Shown piece by piece: positions 1 through 9,781 of a stretch of 22,048 bases of DNA. Each line of letters begins with the position of its first letter. Position 1 is the first letter of the stretch. The notes under the pieces are model-generated. The model was not told the DNA's origin. It made no database searches and saw only the letters and a program-made list of their open reading frames with translations. The stretch is from JAKFDI01 sp044508835 (GTDB lineage: Bacteria > Pseudomonadota > Gammaproteobacteria > Burkholderiales > Burkholderiaceae_C): positions 1 to 22,048 of the forward strand of contig JBIQHD010000051.1 of the NCBI GenBank assembly GCA_044508835.1, given 5' to 3'. Made by a program: the position numbers and the translations under genes.

Positions 1-151
1 CGGCGCGCAGCGCCTTCGTCTTCTGACTTCGCGCGACTGTCTGAGCGCAGCGCCCACAGGGCGCGCAGCGAGTTTCGCGCGAGCGCCACACTCCGAGCAC
101 CGCAGAGCAGTCCGCGCAGCGGACCGCCTCCGTCGGGGTGCCCTTCTTTGG

Positions 152-183
152 GTCACCTTTCTTGGGCAAGCAAGAAAGGTGAC
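152..183. repeat. 12-bp perfect inverted repeat (hairpin)
   Basis: The left arm GTCACCTTTCTT (152-163) and right arm AAGAAAGGTGAC (172-183) are perfectly complementary around the 8-nt loop GGGCAAGC. The element is near-symmetric, so it could fold on either strand. No T-tract follows directly on either strand, so it is not a textbook intrinsic terminator. It may still end gdhA transcription on the minus strand, about 210 bp beyond the gdhA stop. It resembles a hairpin repeat I remember as common between genes in Burkholderiales. Confidence 0.75.
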
Positions 184-202
184 TCGCCCGCCGGGGCGAG
201 TC
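181..202. repeat. 9-bp perfect inverted repeat (GC-rich hairpin)
   Basis: GACTCGCCC (181-189) and GGGCGAGTC (194-202) form a perfect 9-bp stem with loop GCCG. It shares three bases with the preceding AT-richer hairpin, so the two structures are nearly mutually exclusive or stacked. The pair looks like a single composite intergenic repeat unit. Confidence 0.7.
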
Positions 203-257
203 CCGGCTCCTCTCAGCTTCGGCCGCAGCCCCAACCAAGCAAACCGGACTGCGCGCA

Positions 258-324
258 CGCTTCGACAAGCTCAGCGCGAACGGGGTGAGTGGGGCGAGCG
301 CTTCGATACCTCAGCGCGAACGGG
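258..324. repeat. Two diverged copies of an intergenic CTTCGA..CTCAGCGCGAACGGG element
   Basis: Copy 1 (258-284) and copy 2 (299-324) share CGCTTCGA at the start and CTCAGCGCGAACGGG at the end; they differ by a few bases and one indel (ACAAG against TACC). They are separated by a short GTGAGTGGGGCGAG spacer. The core resembles the CTTCGACAAGCTCAG-type repeat that is abundant between genes in Burkholderiales and some gammaproteobacteria (from memory). No coding role is apparent. Confidence 0.65.
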
Positions 325-392
325 TCGACATGGACGAGCGGGTCAACGCGGCGCGCCGCGCGCGGCGCGAGCGGCCCGGAACCGGCGTGCGC

Positions 393-1736
<1,344 letters not shown>

Positions 1737-1778
1737 CGGGGGTGCCTCGCGAAGTGCGTTGGAAGAATGGGGGCGCTC

Positions 1779-1813
1779 ATTCTAGAGACCGCCGGGCGGC
1801 CTGCCCCTAGACT
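1779..1813. promoter_or_regulatory. Possible divergent -10 elements between gdhA and ybaL
   Basis: The gdhA-ybaL gap contains TAGAAT on the minus strand (1784 to 1779) and TAGACT on the plus strand (1808-1813). Both fit sigma-70 -10 hexamers at plausible distances from the two starts. No good -35 partner is visible for either in this GC-rich sequence, so this is only a suggestion. Confidence 0.25.
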
Positions 1814-1854
1814 CGAAACCCGCCCGCCCCCTCCACCGACCCCGGCCGCGAACC

Positions 1855-3585
1855 ATGCCGCATTCGCTCTCGCTGATCACGACCCTGGCCGTCGGCTTCG
1901 GGCTGGCCCTGGTGCTGGGCTTCGTGGCGCTGCGGCTGCGAATGCCGGCGCTGGTCGGCTACCTGATGGCCGGCGTGATGATCGGCCCGGCCACGCCCGG
2001 CTTCGTGGCCGACGGCGAAATCGCCGGCCAGCTCGCCGAGATCGGCGTCATGCTGCTGATGTTCGGCGTGGGGCTGCACTTCTCGCTCGGCGACCTGCTG
2101 TCGGTGCGCAAGGTGGCGCTGCCCGGCGCGGTGGTGCAGATCATCGCCGCCACCGCGCTCGGCGCCGGGGTGGCGCTGGCCTGGGGCTGGTCGCTGGGCG
2201 GCGCCATCGTCTTCGGCCTGACGCTGTCGTGCGCCAGCACGGTCGTGCTGCTCAAGGCGCTGGAGACGCTGGGCATCGTCGACTCGATGAACGGGCGCAT
2301 CGCCGTGGGCTGGCTGGTGGTGGAGGACCTGGCGATGGTGCTGGTGCTGGTGCTGCTGCCGGCCCTGGCCGGGCTGATGGGCGGCGCGGGACAGGCCGAT
2401 GCCGTCTCGCCGGGCCTGTGGCGCACGCTCGGCCGCACGCTGGCGGAGGTGGCGGCGTTCATCGCCTTCATGCTCGTCGTCGGGCGGCGCGCCTTCCCGT
2501 GGCTGCTGTGGCAGGTCACGCGCACCGGCTCGCGCGAGCTGTTCACGCTGTGCGTGGTGGCGGCGGCGGTGAGCATCGCCTACACCGCGTCGATGCTGTT
2601 CGGCGTGTCGTTCGCGCTGGGCGCCTTCTTCGCCGGCATGGTGCTGCGCGAGTCGGAGTTCAGCCACCGCGCCGCCGACGAGACGCTGCCGCTGCGCGAC
2701 GCCTTCTCGGTGCTGTTCTTCGTCTCGGTGGGCATGCTGTTCGACCCGCAGGTGCTGGTCGAGCACCCGCTGCAGCTGGTGGCGGTGCTGGCCATCATCC
2801 TGGTGGGCAAGTCGGTGGCGGCGGCGGTGCTGGTGCTGCTGCTGCGCTACCCGCTGAACACCGCGCTCACGGTGAGCGCGAGCCTGGCGCAGATCGGCGA
2901 GTTCTCGTTCATCCTCGCGGCGCTCGGCGTGTCGCTGAAGATCATGCCGCCGGCCGGCCAGAGCCTGGTGCTGGCCGGGGCGCTGATCACCATCGCGCTC
3001 AACCCGCTGATGTTCTCCGTCATCGGGCCGGTGCAGCGCTGGTTCCGCGAAAACCCGGCGCTGCTGCGCAAGATCGAGCATGTGCACGACCCGCTGGCCG
3101 AGCTGCCTGAGGCGACCGACCGCAAGTTCCTGTCGAAGCAGGTGGTGATCGTGGGCTACGGGCGCGTGGGCCGCGGCATCGCCAAGGCGCTGGCCGAACG
3201 CGGCATCCCCTACGTGGTGGCCGAGCAGAACCGCGAGATGGTCGAGCGCCTGCGCGAGGCCGGCACGCCGGCCGTGGCCGGCAACGCCGTCGAGCCGGCG
3301 ACGCTGATCCAGGCGCACATCGCCCACGCCCGCATGCTCGTCATCGCCACGCCCGAGACGGTGGAGGTGCGCCAGATGGCCGAGACGGCGCGCACGCTCA
3401 ACCCCGACATCGAGGTCATCGTGCGCACCCACAACGAGGAAGAGGCCGCGCTGCTGGAGCGCGAGCACGCCGGCAAGGCCTTCGTCGGCGAGCGCGAGCT
3501 GGCGCTGGCGATGACCGACTACGTGGTCGCGCGGGTGACGCAGCGCGCCGGCAACAAGCACAACGGACGCAACGGCGCGCACTGA
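1855..3585 (+). CDS. ybaL: YbaL/KefB-type cation:proton antiporter (CPA2 family)
   Basis: The protein has 576 aa, close to E. coli YbaL (about 558 aa). An N-terminal Na+/H+ exchanger domain with about 12 hydrophobic segments spans residues 1-400. It includes MPALVGYLMAGVMIGP, GVMLLMFGVGLHFS, the DLAMVLVLVLLP segment and SVLFFVSVGMLFDP, all typical of Kef/YbaL proteins. A C-terminal RCK/TrkA-N domain follows from about residue 428, with the Rossmann turn GYGRVGRG (434-441). It probably exchanges K+ or another monovalent cation for protons across the inner membrane under nucleotide or redox control. The ATG at 1855 has no strong ribosome site but starts directly at the first membrane helix. The exact ion cannot be told from sequence. 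Confidence 0.9.
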   Translation: MPHSLSLITTLAVGFGLALVLGFVALRLRMPALVGYLMAGVMIGPATPGFVADGEIAGQLAEIGVMLLMFGVGLHFSLGDLLSVRKVALPGAVVQIIAATALGAGVALAWGWSLGGAIVFGLTLSCASTVVLLKALETLGIVDSMNGRIAVGWLVVEDLAMVLVLVLLPALAGLMGGAGQADAVSPGLWRTLGRTLAEVAAFIAFMLVVGRRAFPWLLWQVTRTGSRELFTLCVVAAAVSIAYTASMLFGVSFALGAFFAGMVLRESEFSHRAADETLPLRDAFSVLFFVSVGMLFDPQVLVEHPLQLVAVLAIILVGKSVAAAVLVLLLRYPLNTALTVSASLAQIGEFSFILAALGVSLKIMPPAGQSLVLAGALITIALNPLMFSVIGPVQRWFRENPALLRKIEHVHDPLAELPEATDRKFLSKQVVIVGYGRVGRGIAKALAERGIPYVVAEQNREMVERLREAGTPAVAGNAVEPATLIQAHIAHARMLVIATPETVEVRQMAETARTLNPDIEVIVRTHNEEEAALLEREHAGKAFVGERELALAMTDYVVARVTQRAGNKHNGRNGAH

Positions 3586-3646
3586 CGCCGCCCGGCGGGC
3601 ACATGGGTTGCCGGCCTGTGGCACAGGCATCGCGAAGGAGCACTCC

Positions 3647-3895
3647 ATGGGCGGCACGCACCCCACGCCGGACGACATCGAGACCATCTACCGCCAGCTG
3701 ACCCGCGGGCTCGGCCACGAGGCCGTGACCGACGACAACGTGTTCGAGCTCATCCGCCGCGCCGAGATGGACGGCCGCAGCGTGCTGGCGAAAGAGCTGC
3801 GCGAGTGGCAGGCGCCGTGCAGCGACGGCAGCGACGGCGTGCCCAAGACGATCGCGCCGACGAAGGGCTTCAACCGCGAGAACGTGAAGCACTGA
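3647..3895 (+). CDS. Small hypothetical protein (82 aa)
   Basis: I do not recognise a named family. The ATG at 3647 has a clear ribosome site GAAGGAG (3634-3640) six bases upstream, which favours it over the in-frame TTG at 3608. The protein is soluble and acidic at the N-terminus (TPDDIETIYRQL), has a predicted helical middle (NVFELIRRAEMDGRSVLAKEL) and a basic end finishing KGFNRENVKH. It has no signal peptide or membrane segment and one Cys (58). It lies 61 bp after ybaL on the same strand and ahead of lhr. Codon bias matches its neighbours and a good ribosome site is present, so it is probably a real gene of unknown function. Confidence 0.75.
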   Translation: MGGTHPTPDDIETIYRQLTRGLGHEAVTDDNVFELIRRAEMDGRSVLAKELREWQAPCSDGSDGVPKTIAPTKGFNRENVKH

Positions 3896-3927
3896 GCCCT
3901 GCCGGCCGGGCGCGCGCCGGCAAGGCC

Positions 3928-3933
3928 TATGCT
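3928..3933 (+). promoter_or_regulatory. Possible -10 element of lhr
   Basis: TATGCT lies 33 bp after the preceding stop codon, about 95 bp before the ATG at 4029. The same word occurs ahead of modE (18623-18628). If it is a real -10, transcription would begin near 3940, after the TTG at 3933, which supports the ATG at 4029 as the lhr start. No convincing -35 is visible. Confidence 0.3.
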
Positions 3934-4028
3934 TGGCCGATGCTGCGCCAGGCCCGCACGACACCCCCTTCCGGCACGGCCGGACGCCGGCCCGCGGCGC
4001 CCGGCGGGACGCGCCGCAGCGGCTGAGC

Positions 4029-7000
4029 ATGGCCTTCCACCCCGCCGTCTCCGGCTGGCTCGAACACCGCTTCGGCCGGCCCACCGAGGTGCAGGCCCGC
4101 GCCTGGGCCGTCACCGCGCAGCGACGGCACGCGCTGATCGCCGCGCCCACGGGCTCGGGCAAGACGCTGGCCGCCTTTCTCTCGGCCATCGACGACCTGG
4201 TCGTCGAAGGGCTGGCGCGCGGCCTGCCCGACGCGGTGCAGGTGCTGTACGTCTCGCCGCTGAAGGCACTGTCCAACGACATCCGCAAGAACCTGCAGGA
4301 GCCGCTGGCCGGCATCCGCGAGCGGCTGGCGGCGGCGGGGCTGCCCGACGTGCCGGTCCGCGACGCGGTGCGCACCGGCGACACGCCCGCGGCCGAGCGC
4401 GAGCGCATGCGCCGCACGCCGCCGCACATCCTGGTGACGACGCCGGAATCGCTCTACATCCTGCTCACCTCGGCCGGGGGCCGGGCGATGCTGCCCTCGG
4501 TGAAGACGGTCATCGTCGACGAGCTGCACGCGGTGGCCGGCGCCAAGCGCGGGGCGCACCTCATGCTGACCCTGGAGCGGCTGGAGGCGCTGTGCGAGCG
4601 GCCGCCGGTGCGCATCGGGCTGTCGGCCACGGTGAAGCCGCTGGACGCGATGGCGCGCTTCCTGGTCGGCAACCGCGCCGAGCCGGTGGAGGTCATCGAC
4701 GCCGGCCACGTGCGCGAGCGCGACCTCGCGATCGAGGTGCCGCGCTCGCCGCTCACGGCGGTGATGGCCACCGAGGTGTGGAGCGAGCTGTACGACCGCC
4801 TGGCCGAGCTGGTCGCCCAGCACCGCACGACCCTCGTCTTCGTCAACCAGCGGCGCGTGGCCGAGCGCGCGGCGCGCCACCTGGCCGAGCGGCTGGGCGA
4901 GGCGCACGTGGCGGCGCACCACGGCAGCCTGGCGCGCGAGCACCGGCTCGACGCCGAGCAGCGGCTCAAGGCCGGCGCGCTGAAGGTGCTGGTGGCGACG
5001 AGCTCGCTGGAGCTGGGCATCGACATCGGCGACGTCGACCTGGTGTGCCAGCTCGGCTCGCCGCACGCGGTGAACGCCTTCCTGCAGCGCGTGGGCCGCG
5101 CGGGCCACGCCATCGGCGCCATCCCCAAGGGCCGGCTGTTCCCGCTGGCGCTGGACGACCTGCTGGAATGCGCCGCGCTGCTCGACGCGGTGCGCCGCGG
5201 CGAGCTCGACCGCATCCACGTGCCCGAGCGGCCGCTGGACGCGCTGGCGCAGCAGGTGATCGCCGAGGTGGCGTGCCGCGACTGGCCGCTGGACGCGCTG
5301 TACGAGCGCCTGCGCCTGGCCGCGCCCTACCGCGGCCTCACGCTGCCGGTGTTCGAGCAGGTGGTGCACATGCTGGCCGACGGCTACGCCACGCGGCGCG
5401 GGCGGCGCGGCGCCTACCTGCACTACGACGCCGTCCACCGCGTGCTGCGCGCGCGCCGCGGGGCGCGGCTGGCGGCGGTGACGAACGCCGGCGTCATCCC
5501 CGACCAGTTCGACTACGACGTGGTGCTGCAGCCCGAGGGCCACCGCATCGGCACCCTCAACGAGGACTTCGCCTTCGAGAGCCTGCCGGGCGACGTGTTC
5601 CAGCTCGGCAACGCCTCCTACCGCATCGCCAAGGTGGAGACGGGCAAGGTGATGGTGGAGGACGCGAAGGGCCAGCCGCCGACCATGCCGTTCTGGCTCG
5701 GCGAGCGCCTGGGCCGCACCGAGGAGCTGAGCCATGCGGTGTCGCGCCTGGCGGCGCAGGCCGACGAGCGGCTGGGGGATGGCCTGGAAGATGGCCTGCA
5801 AGCCTGCGAGCGCTGGCTGCAGGACGATCTCGCGCTGCCGCGGCCCGCGGCGCAGCAGCTCGCGCAGTACCTCGGCGCCTCGAAGGCGGCGCTGGGCGCG
5901 CTGCCCACCGAGCGCCGCATCGTGTTCGAGCGCTTCTTCGACGAGGTGGGCGACACGCACCTCGTCATCCACTCGCCCTACGGCTCGCGCATCAACAAGG
6001 CCTGGGGCCTGGCGCTGCGCAAGCGCATGTGCCGCAAGTTCAACTTCGAGCTGCAGGCGAGCGCGCTGGAAGACAGCATCGTGCTCTCGCTCGGGCCGAC
6101 GCACAGCTTCCCGCTGGACGAGGTGCGCCACTACCTGAAGGCGGCCACGGCGCGCGAGCTGCTGGTGCAGGCGCTGCTGGACGCGCCGATGTTCGGCACG
6201 CGCTGGCGCTGGAACGCGACCGCCTCGCTCGCGGTGCGGCGCATGAGCGGCGGGCGCCGCACGCCGCCGCAGTTCCAGCGCTCGGACGCGGACGACCTGC
6301 TCACCGTGGTGTTCCCCGACCAGGTCGCCTGCGCCGAGAACCTGGCCGGCCCGCGCGAGATCCCCGACCACCCGCTGGTCGCGCAGACGCTGCACGACTG
6401 CCTGCACGAGACGATGGACGCCGACGGCTTCGTGCGGCTGCTCGCGCGCATCGAGGCGGGCGAGGTGGAGATCGTCACGCGCGAGTTGGCCTCGCCCTCG
6501 CCGCTGGCGCACGCCATCCTCAACGCGCGGCCCTTCGCCTTCCTCGACGACGGCGCGGCGGAGGAGCGGCGCACGAAGATGGTGGCCACCCAGGCGCTGA
6601 TGGACCTGCAGACCGCGCACGACATCGGCCGGCTCGACCCGCAGGCCATCGCCCAGGTGCGCGAGGACGCGCGGCCCGAGATCGGCAGCGCCGACGAGCT
6701 GCACGACGCGCTGTGCGTGCACGGCTTCCTCGCGGCCGGCGAGGTCGACGCGCCGGACTTCGAGGCCGCGCTCGGTCAGCAGCGGCGGGCCACGCGGCTG
6801 ACGCTGCCGGGCGGCCGCACGCTGCTCGCGGCCGCCGAACGCCTGCAGGACCTGCAGGCGGTGCGGCCCGACGCGGCGATGTCGCCCCCGATCGACGCGG
6901 TGCGCACGGCGCCGCAGCCGCCCGAACGCGACGCGGCCCTGCGCGAGCTGCTGCGCGGCCGCCTCGAACTGCTCGGCCCGGTGACGGCCGAGGCGCTGGC

Positions 7001-8327
7001 CGCGCCGCTCGGGCTGGGCGCCGGCGACGTGGCCGCCGCCCTGGCGCAGCTCGAGGCCGAGGGCACGGCGATGCGCGGCGCCTTCACCGCGCCGGAGGCG
7101 GCCGAGTGGTGCGACCGCCGGCTGCTCGCGCGCATGCACCGCCTCACCCGCGACACGCTGCGCGCCGACGTGCGGCCGGTGCCGCCGGCGCAGTTCATGC
7201 GCTTCCTGTTCCGCTGGCACCGGCTCGCCAGCGACGCGGACGACGAGCGGCGCGAAGGCGAGGGCGGCCTCGCCGACGCGCTGCGCCAGCTCGAAGGCTT
7301 GGCCGCGCCCGCCGCGGCGTGGGAGGACGACCTGCTCGCCGCCCGCGTGCGCGGCTACGAGCCGGCGATGCTCGACCGGCTGTGCGCCGCGGGGCGCATC
7401 GTGTGGTGGCGCCCGGCCGACGGCACGACGGCCCACAAGAGCGGGCCGATCCGCGGCACGCCCATCGTGCTGTGCGAGCGCGAGTCGCTGGCGCACTGGC
7501 AGCAGGCCGCCGGCACGCCGGACGCCGACCCGCCGCTGTCCGGCAGGGCGCTCGCCGTGCGCGAGGCGCTGCGCGCGCATGGCGCCAGCTTCTTCCGCGA
7601 CCTGCAGCGCGACGTGCGCCTGCTCGGCGAGGAGACCGAGCAGGCCCTGGCCGAGCTGGTGGCGCAGGGCCTCGCCACCTGCGACACCTTCGCCGGCCTG
7701 CGCGCGCTGGTGATGACCGCCGAGCGGCGCAACAAGCTGCGCCGCCGCCGCCCCGGCCACGACCCCATCGACGAGGCGGGGCGCTGGTCGCTCACCCGCC
7801 GCTCGCGCCCGCCGCCGGAATCGCCCGGCGCGCTGGCCGAGCCGCACGTCGACCACATCGCGCGCGTGCTGCTGCGCCGCTACGGCGTGGTCTTCCGCAA
7901 GCTGCTCGAACGCGAGGACGGCCTGCCGCCGTGGCGCGACCTGCACTACGTCTACCGCCGCCTCGAAGCCCGCGGCGAGGTGCGCGGCGGCCGCTTCGTG
8001 AGCGGCTTCTCGGGCGAGCAGTTCGCCCTGCCCGAGGCCGCCGCCGCGCTGCGCGGCACGGCGAAGGACGAGGGGCGCGAGCGCGTGGCCATCTCCGCCG
8101 TCGACCCGCTCAACCTGGCCGGCATCCTCACGCCCGGCGAGAAGATCCCGCGCCTGCCGGGCAACCGCCTGCTGTTCGAGGGCGGCGTGCCGATCGCGGT
8201 GCACAGCGGCGGCGAGCTGCGCTATGCCGCGGCGCTCGACGACGCGGCGCAGTGGGCGGCAAGGCAGCAGCTGGTGCGGCGCGAGGCCCCCGGCCGCCGG
8301 GCGGAGCCGTCGCCGCAGGCGCAGTGA
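4029..8327 (+). CDS. lhr: Large Lhr-family superfamily 2 DNA helicase
   Basis: The protein has about 1432 aa from this ATG. Helicase motifs appear in order: Walker A APTGSGKT (39-46), DELH box (164-167), SAT (199-201), and motif VI QRVGRAGH (353-360), with TSSLELGIDIG (325-334) before it. These define the Lhr family of ATP-dependent 3'-5' DNA translocases/helicases. The middle carries the DEAD/H-associated region with VVFPDQVACAENLAGPREIP near 760. The C-terminus continues well past the roughly 850-aa Lhr core and ends in a winged-helix/barrel-like part, as in full-length Lhr (E. coli about 1538 aa). A TTG at 3933 would add 32 Arg/Pro-rich residues with no family resemblance, so I prefer 4029. 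It probably acts in DNA repair. It converges on the MFS gene with 15 bp between stops. Confidence 0.93.
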   Translation: MAFHPAVSGWLEHRFGRPTEVQARAWAVTAQRRHALIAAPTGSGKTLAAFLSAIDDLVVEGLARGLPDAVQVLYVSPLKALSNDIRKNLQEPLAGIRERLAAAGLPDVPVRDAVRTGDTPAAERERMRRTPPHILVTTPESLYILLTSAGGRAMLPSVKTVIVDELHAVAGAKRGAHLMLTLERLEALCERPPVRIGLSATVKPLDAMARFLVGNRAEPVEVIDAGHVRERDLAIEVPRSPLTAVMATEVWSELYDRLAELVAQHRTTLVFVNQRRVAERAARHLAERLGEAHVAAHHGSLAREHRLDAEQRLKAGALKVLVATSSLELGIDIGDVDLVCQLGSPHAVNAFLQRVGRAGHAIGAIPKGRLFPLALDDLLECAALLDAVRRGELDRIHVPERPLDALAQQVIAEVACRDWPLDALYERLRLAAPYRGLTLPVFEQVVHMLADGYATRRGRRGAYLHYDAVHRVLRARRGARLAAVTNAGVIPDQFDYDVVLQPEGHRIGTLNEDFAFESLPGDVFQLGNASYRIAKVETGKVMVEDAKGQPPTMPFWLGERLGRTEELSHAVSRLAAQADERLGDGLEDGLQACERWLQDDLALPRPAAQQLAQYLGASKAALGALPTERRIVFERFFDEVGDTHLVIHSPYGSRINKAWGLALRKRMCRKFNFELQASALEDSIVLSLGPTHSFPLDEVRHYLKAATARELLVQALLDAPMFGTRWRWNATASLAVRRMSGGRRTPPQFQRSDADDLLTVVFPDQVACAENLAGPREIPDHPLVAQTLHDCLHETMDADGFVRLLARIEAGEVEIVTRELASPSPLAHAILNARPFAFLDDGAAEERRTKMVATQALMDLQTAHDIGRLDPQAIAQVREDARPEIGSADELHDALCVHGFLAAGEVDAPDFEAALGQQRRATRLTLPGGRTLLAAAERLQDLQAVRPDAAMSPPIDAVRTAPQPPERDAALRELLRGRLELLGPVTAEALAAPLGLGAGDVAAALAQLEAEGTAMRGAFTAPEAAEWCDRRLLARMHRLTRDTLRADVRPVPPAQFMRFLFRWHRLASDADDERREGEGGLADALRQLEGLAAPAAAWEDDLLAARVRGYEPAMLDRLCAAGRIVWWRPADGTTAHKSGPIRGTPIVLCERESLAHWQQAAGTPDADPPLSGRALAVREALRAHGASFFRDLQRDVRLLGEETEQALAELVAQGLATCDTFAGLRALVMTAERRNKLRRRRPGHDPIDEAGRWSLTRRSRPPPESPGALAEPHVDHIARVLLRRYGVVFRKLLEREDGLPPWRDLHYVYRRLEARGEVRGGRFVSGFSGEQFALPEAAAALRGTAKDEGRERVAISAVDPLNLAGILTPGEKIPRLPGNRLLFEGGVPIAVHSGGELRYAAALDDAAQWAARQQLVRREAPGRRAEPSPQAQ

Positions 8328-8342
8328 GGGCCGGGCGGCAGC

Positions 8343-9512
8343 TCAGGCGGGCTGCACCGGCCGGCTCGCCGCCAGCCATGCCAGGCCCGCGGCGATCAGC
8401 AGCAGCGGCAGCAGCGAGCCGAGGTTCAGGATGGTCCAGCCCTGGGTCGTGACCAGCACGCCGGACGAGAGCGAGCTGAGCGCCATCACGGCGAACAGCA
8501 GGAAGTTGAGGATGGCCTGCGCCCGGTCCTTCTCCTCGGGCGCGTAGGCGGACAGCGACAGCGTCGTGCTGCCGGTGAACAGGAAGTTCCAGCCGACGCC
8601 GAGCAGGAACAGCGCCACGGCGAAATGGTGCAGCTCGACGCCGGACAGCGCGATCGCCACGCACACCAGGTTCAGGGCCACGCCGGCCCCCATGACGGGC
8701 AGCGCGCCGACGCGCCTGATCAGGTGCCCGGTGAAGAAGCCGGGGGCGAACATGCCGATCACGTGCCATTCCAGCACCAGGGCCGCGTCGTCGAACGGCA
8801 GCCCGCACTGCTGCATCGCGAGCGGGGTAGCCGCCATGAGCAGGTTCATCACGCCGTAGCCGAGCGCCCCGGCGCCGGCGGCGACGATGAAGACCGGCTG
8901 GCGCACGATCGCCGCCGTCGGGCGCCCGGCCGACAGGCGGGCGGGCCCCTGCGGCGCCGGCGGCAGCTGCACGGCGCGCAGCAGCGCCATCCCGAGCAGC
9001 GCCACCACGGCCAGCGCCAGGTAGGCGCCGGCGAAGGGCGCGGCCGCCAGGTCCTTGGTGCGCGCCGCCAGGTTGGGGCCGAGCACCGCGCCGATCAGCC
9101 CGCCCGCCATGACCAGGGACACCGCCTTCTCGCGGGCGGGCAGCGGCACGATCTCCGCCGCCGCGAAGCGGTAGAGCTGGCCGTTCGCGGAGTAGTAGCC
9201 CGCCAGCACCGTGGCCGCGCACAGCAGCCAGAAGTCGCGTATGTAAGCGGCGAAGGCGCACAGCAGGACGGAGGCGAGCCCCACCGCCAGCCCCAGCGCG
9301 AACCCCGTCTTGCGCCCGAAGCGCGACTGCGCCCACGCGACCGGCCCGGTGAACAGCGCGCCGCCCACCACGTAGCCCATCACCGGCAGGGTCGCCATCC
9401 AGCCGTAGGGCGCCAGCGCGAGCCCGACCAGGCCGTTGATGGCGATGAAGGTGACGTTGTTGGTGAGGAACAGGCCCTGCAGCACGGCCAGCAGCCAGAG
9501 GTTGCGGTTCAC
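8343..9512 (-). CDS. Major facilitator superfamily transporter
   Basis: The protein has 389 aa and about 12 hydrophobic segments. It has an MFS-like loop after helix 2 (SRFGRKTGF, about residues 63-71), the central loop LPPAPQGPARLSAGRPTAA separating the two six-helix halves, and TGHLIRRVGALP in the matching place of the second half. The start is GTG at 9512 with GGAG about 7 nt upstream (minus strand). The open frame continues upstream without a start that fits the first helix, so the longer frame is not coding. Substrate is unknown; it could be an efflux or uptake carrier. It appears to be monocistronic, with 269 bp of noncoding DNA upstream. Confidence 0.87.
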   Translation of the reverse strand: MNRNLWLLAVLQGLFLTNNVTFIAINGLVGLALAPYGWMATLPVMGYVVGGALFTGPVAWAQSRFGRKTGFALGLAVGLASVLLCAFAAYIRDFWLLCAATVLAGYYSANGQLYRFAAAEIVPLPAREKAVSLVMAGGLIGAVLGPNLAARTKDLAAAPFAGAYLALAVVALLGMALLRAVQLPPAPQGPARLSAGRPTAAIVRQPVFIVAAGAGALGYGVMNLLMAATPLAMQQCGLPFDDAALVLEWHVIGMFAPGFFTGHLIRRVGALPVMGAGVALNLVCVAIALSGVELHHFAVALFLLGVGWNFLFTGSTTLSLSAYAPEEKDRAQAILNFLLFAVMALSSLSSGVLVTTQGWTILNLGSLLPLLLIAAGLAWLAASRPVQPA

Positions 9513-9588
9513 GGGTTCTCCATCGTCGGCCCCCTCCGGAACCTGGCTTCGCCGGAGCACGTCCTGCGGCTGGCTTCCCGGACGCGTG

Positions 9589-9614
9589 CTTCGAGGGTCT
9601 TCCCGGGCTCGAAG
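9589..9614. repeat. Short inverted repeat upstream of the MFS gene
   Basis: CTTCGAG (9589-9595) and CTCGAAG (9608-9614) are perfect complements around a 12-nt loop. The element sits in the 269-bp gap between the MFS start and the methyltransferase stop, which otherwise shows no gene. It could be a leader hairpin of the MFS mRNA or part of an intergenic repeat. Confidence 0.4.
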
Positions 9615-9749
9615 GGCGATCCGGCGGTCGCGGCCGGGCGCGGCGGGGGCGGGGACGAGGCGTCGGGTTCGGCCGGCATGAGCGGCGATTGTTGGAGCGG
9701 CGGCACCGCACGGCAACCCGGAAGCGCCCGCCCCGCCGCCGAGGGGCAC

Positions 9750-9775
9750 CCGCCTCACGCCGATGCGCGAGGCGG
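9750..9775 (-). terminator. Candidate transcription-ending hairpin after the methyltransferase gene
   Basis: CCGCCTCACG (9750-9759) and CGCGAGGCGG (9766-9775) form a 10-bp stem (one G-T pair) with a 6-nt loop, starting 6 nt past the stop of the methyltransferase on the minus strand. No U-tract follows, so it is not a canonical intrinsic terminator. Its position at the end of the six-gene minus-strand operon makes a role in termination or 3' end protection plausible. Confidence 0.4.
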
Positions 9776-9781
9776 ACGGCC

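Larger units (their letters stand above)
1..392. other. Gene-free, repeat-rich intergenic region
   Basis: No convincing coding sequence is visible before the gdhA stop. Bases 1-110 are built from GCGCAGCG-like and TTCGCGCGA-like words. Two strong hairpins follow at 152-202, then two related copies of a CGCTTCGA...CTCAGCGCGAACGGG element at 258-324. Open frames here, such as 179-469 on the plus strand, encode low-complexity Arg/Ala/Pro peptides. From memory, peptides of this kind recur as spurious hypothetical proteins over repeats in many Burkholderiales genomes. I read the region as interspersed noncoding repeats downstream of gdhA. Confidence 0.7.

Noticed and set aside
3933..4028. TTG start adding 32 residues to Lhr
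   Set aside because: The added residues are Arg/Pro-rich and unlike the family; a possible -10 hexamer overlaps the TTG, which would put the codon upstream of the transcript start.
3927..8204. A 1425-codon open frame on the minus strand opposite lhr
   Set aside because: High GC content removes stop codons from antisense frames. The translation is His/Arg/Ala/Gly-rich with no recognisable domain, while the plus strand encodes all Lhr helicase motifs.
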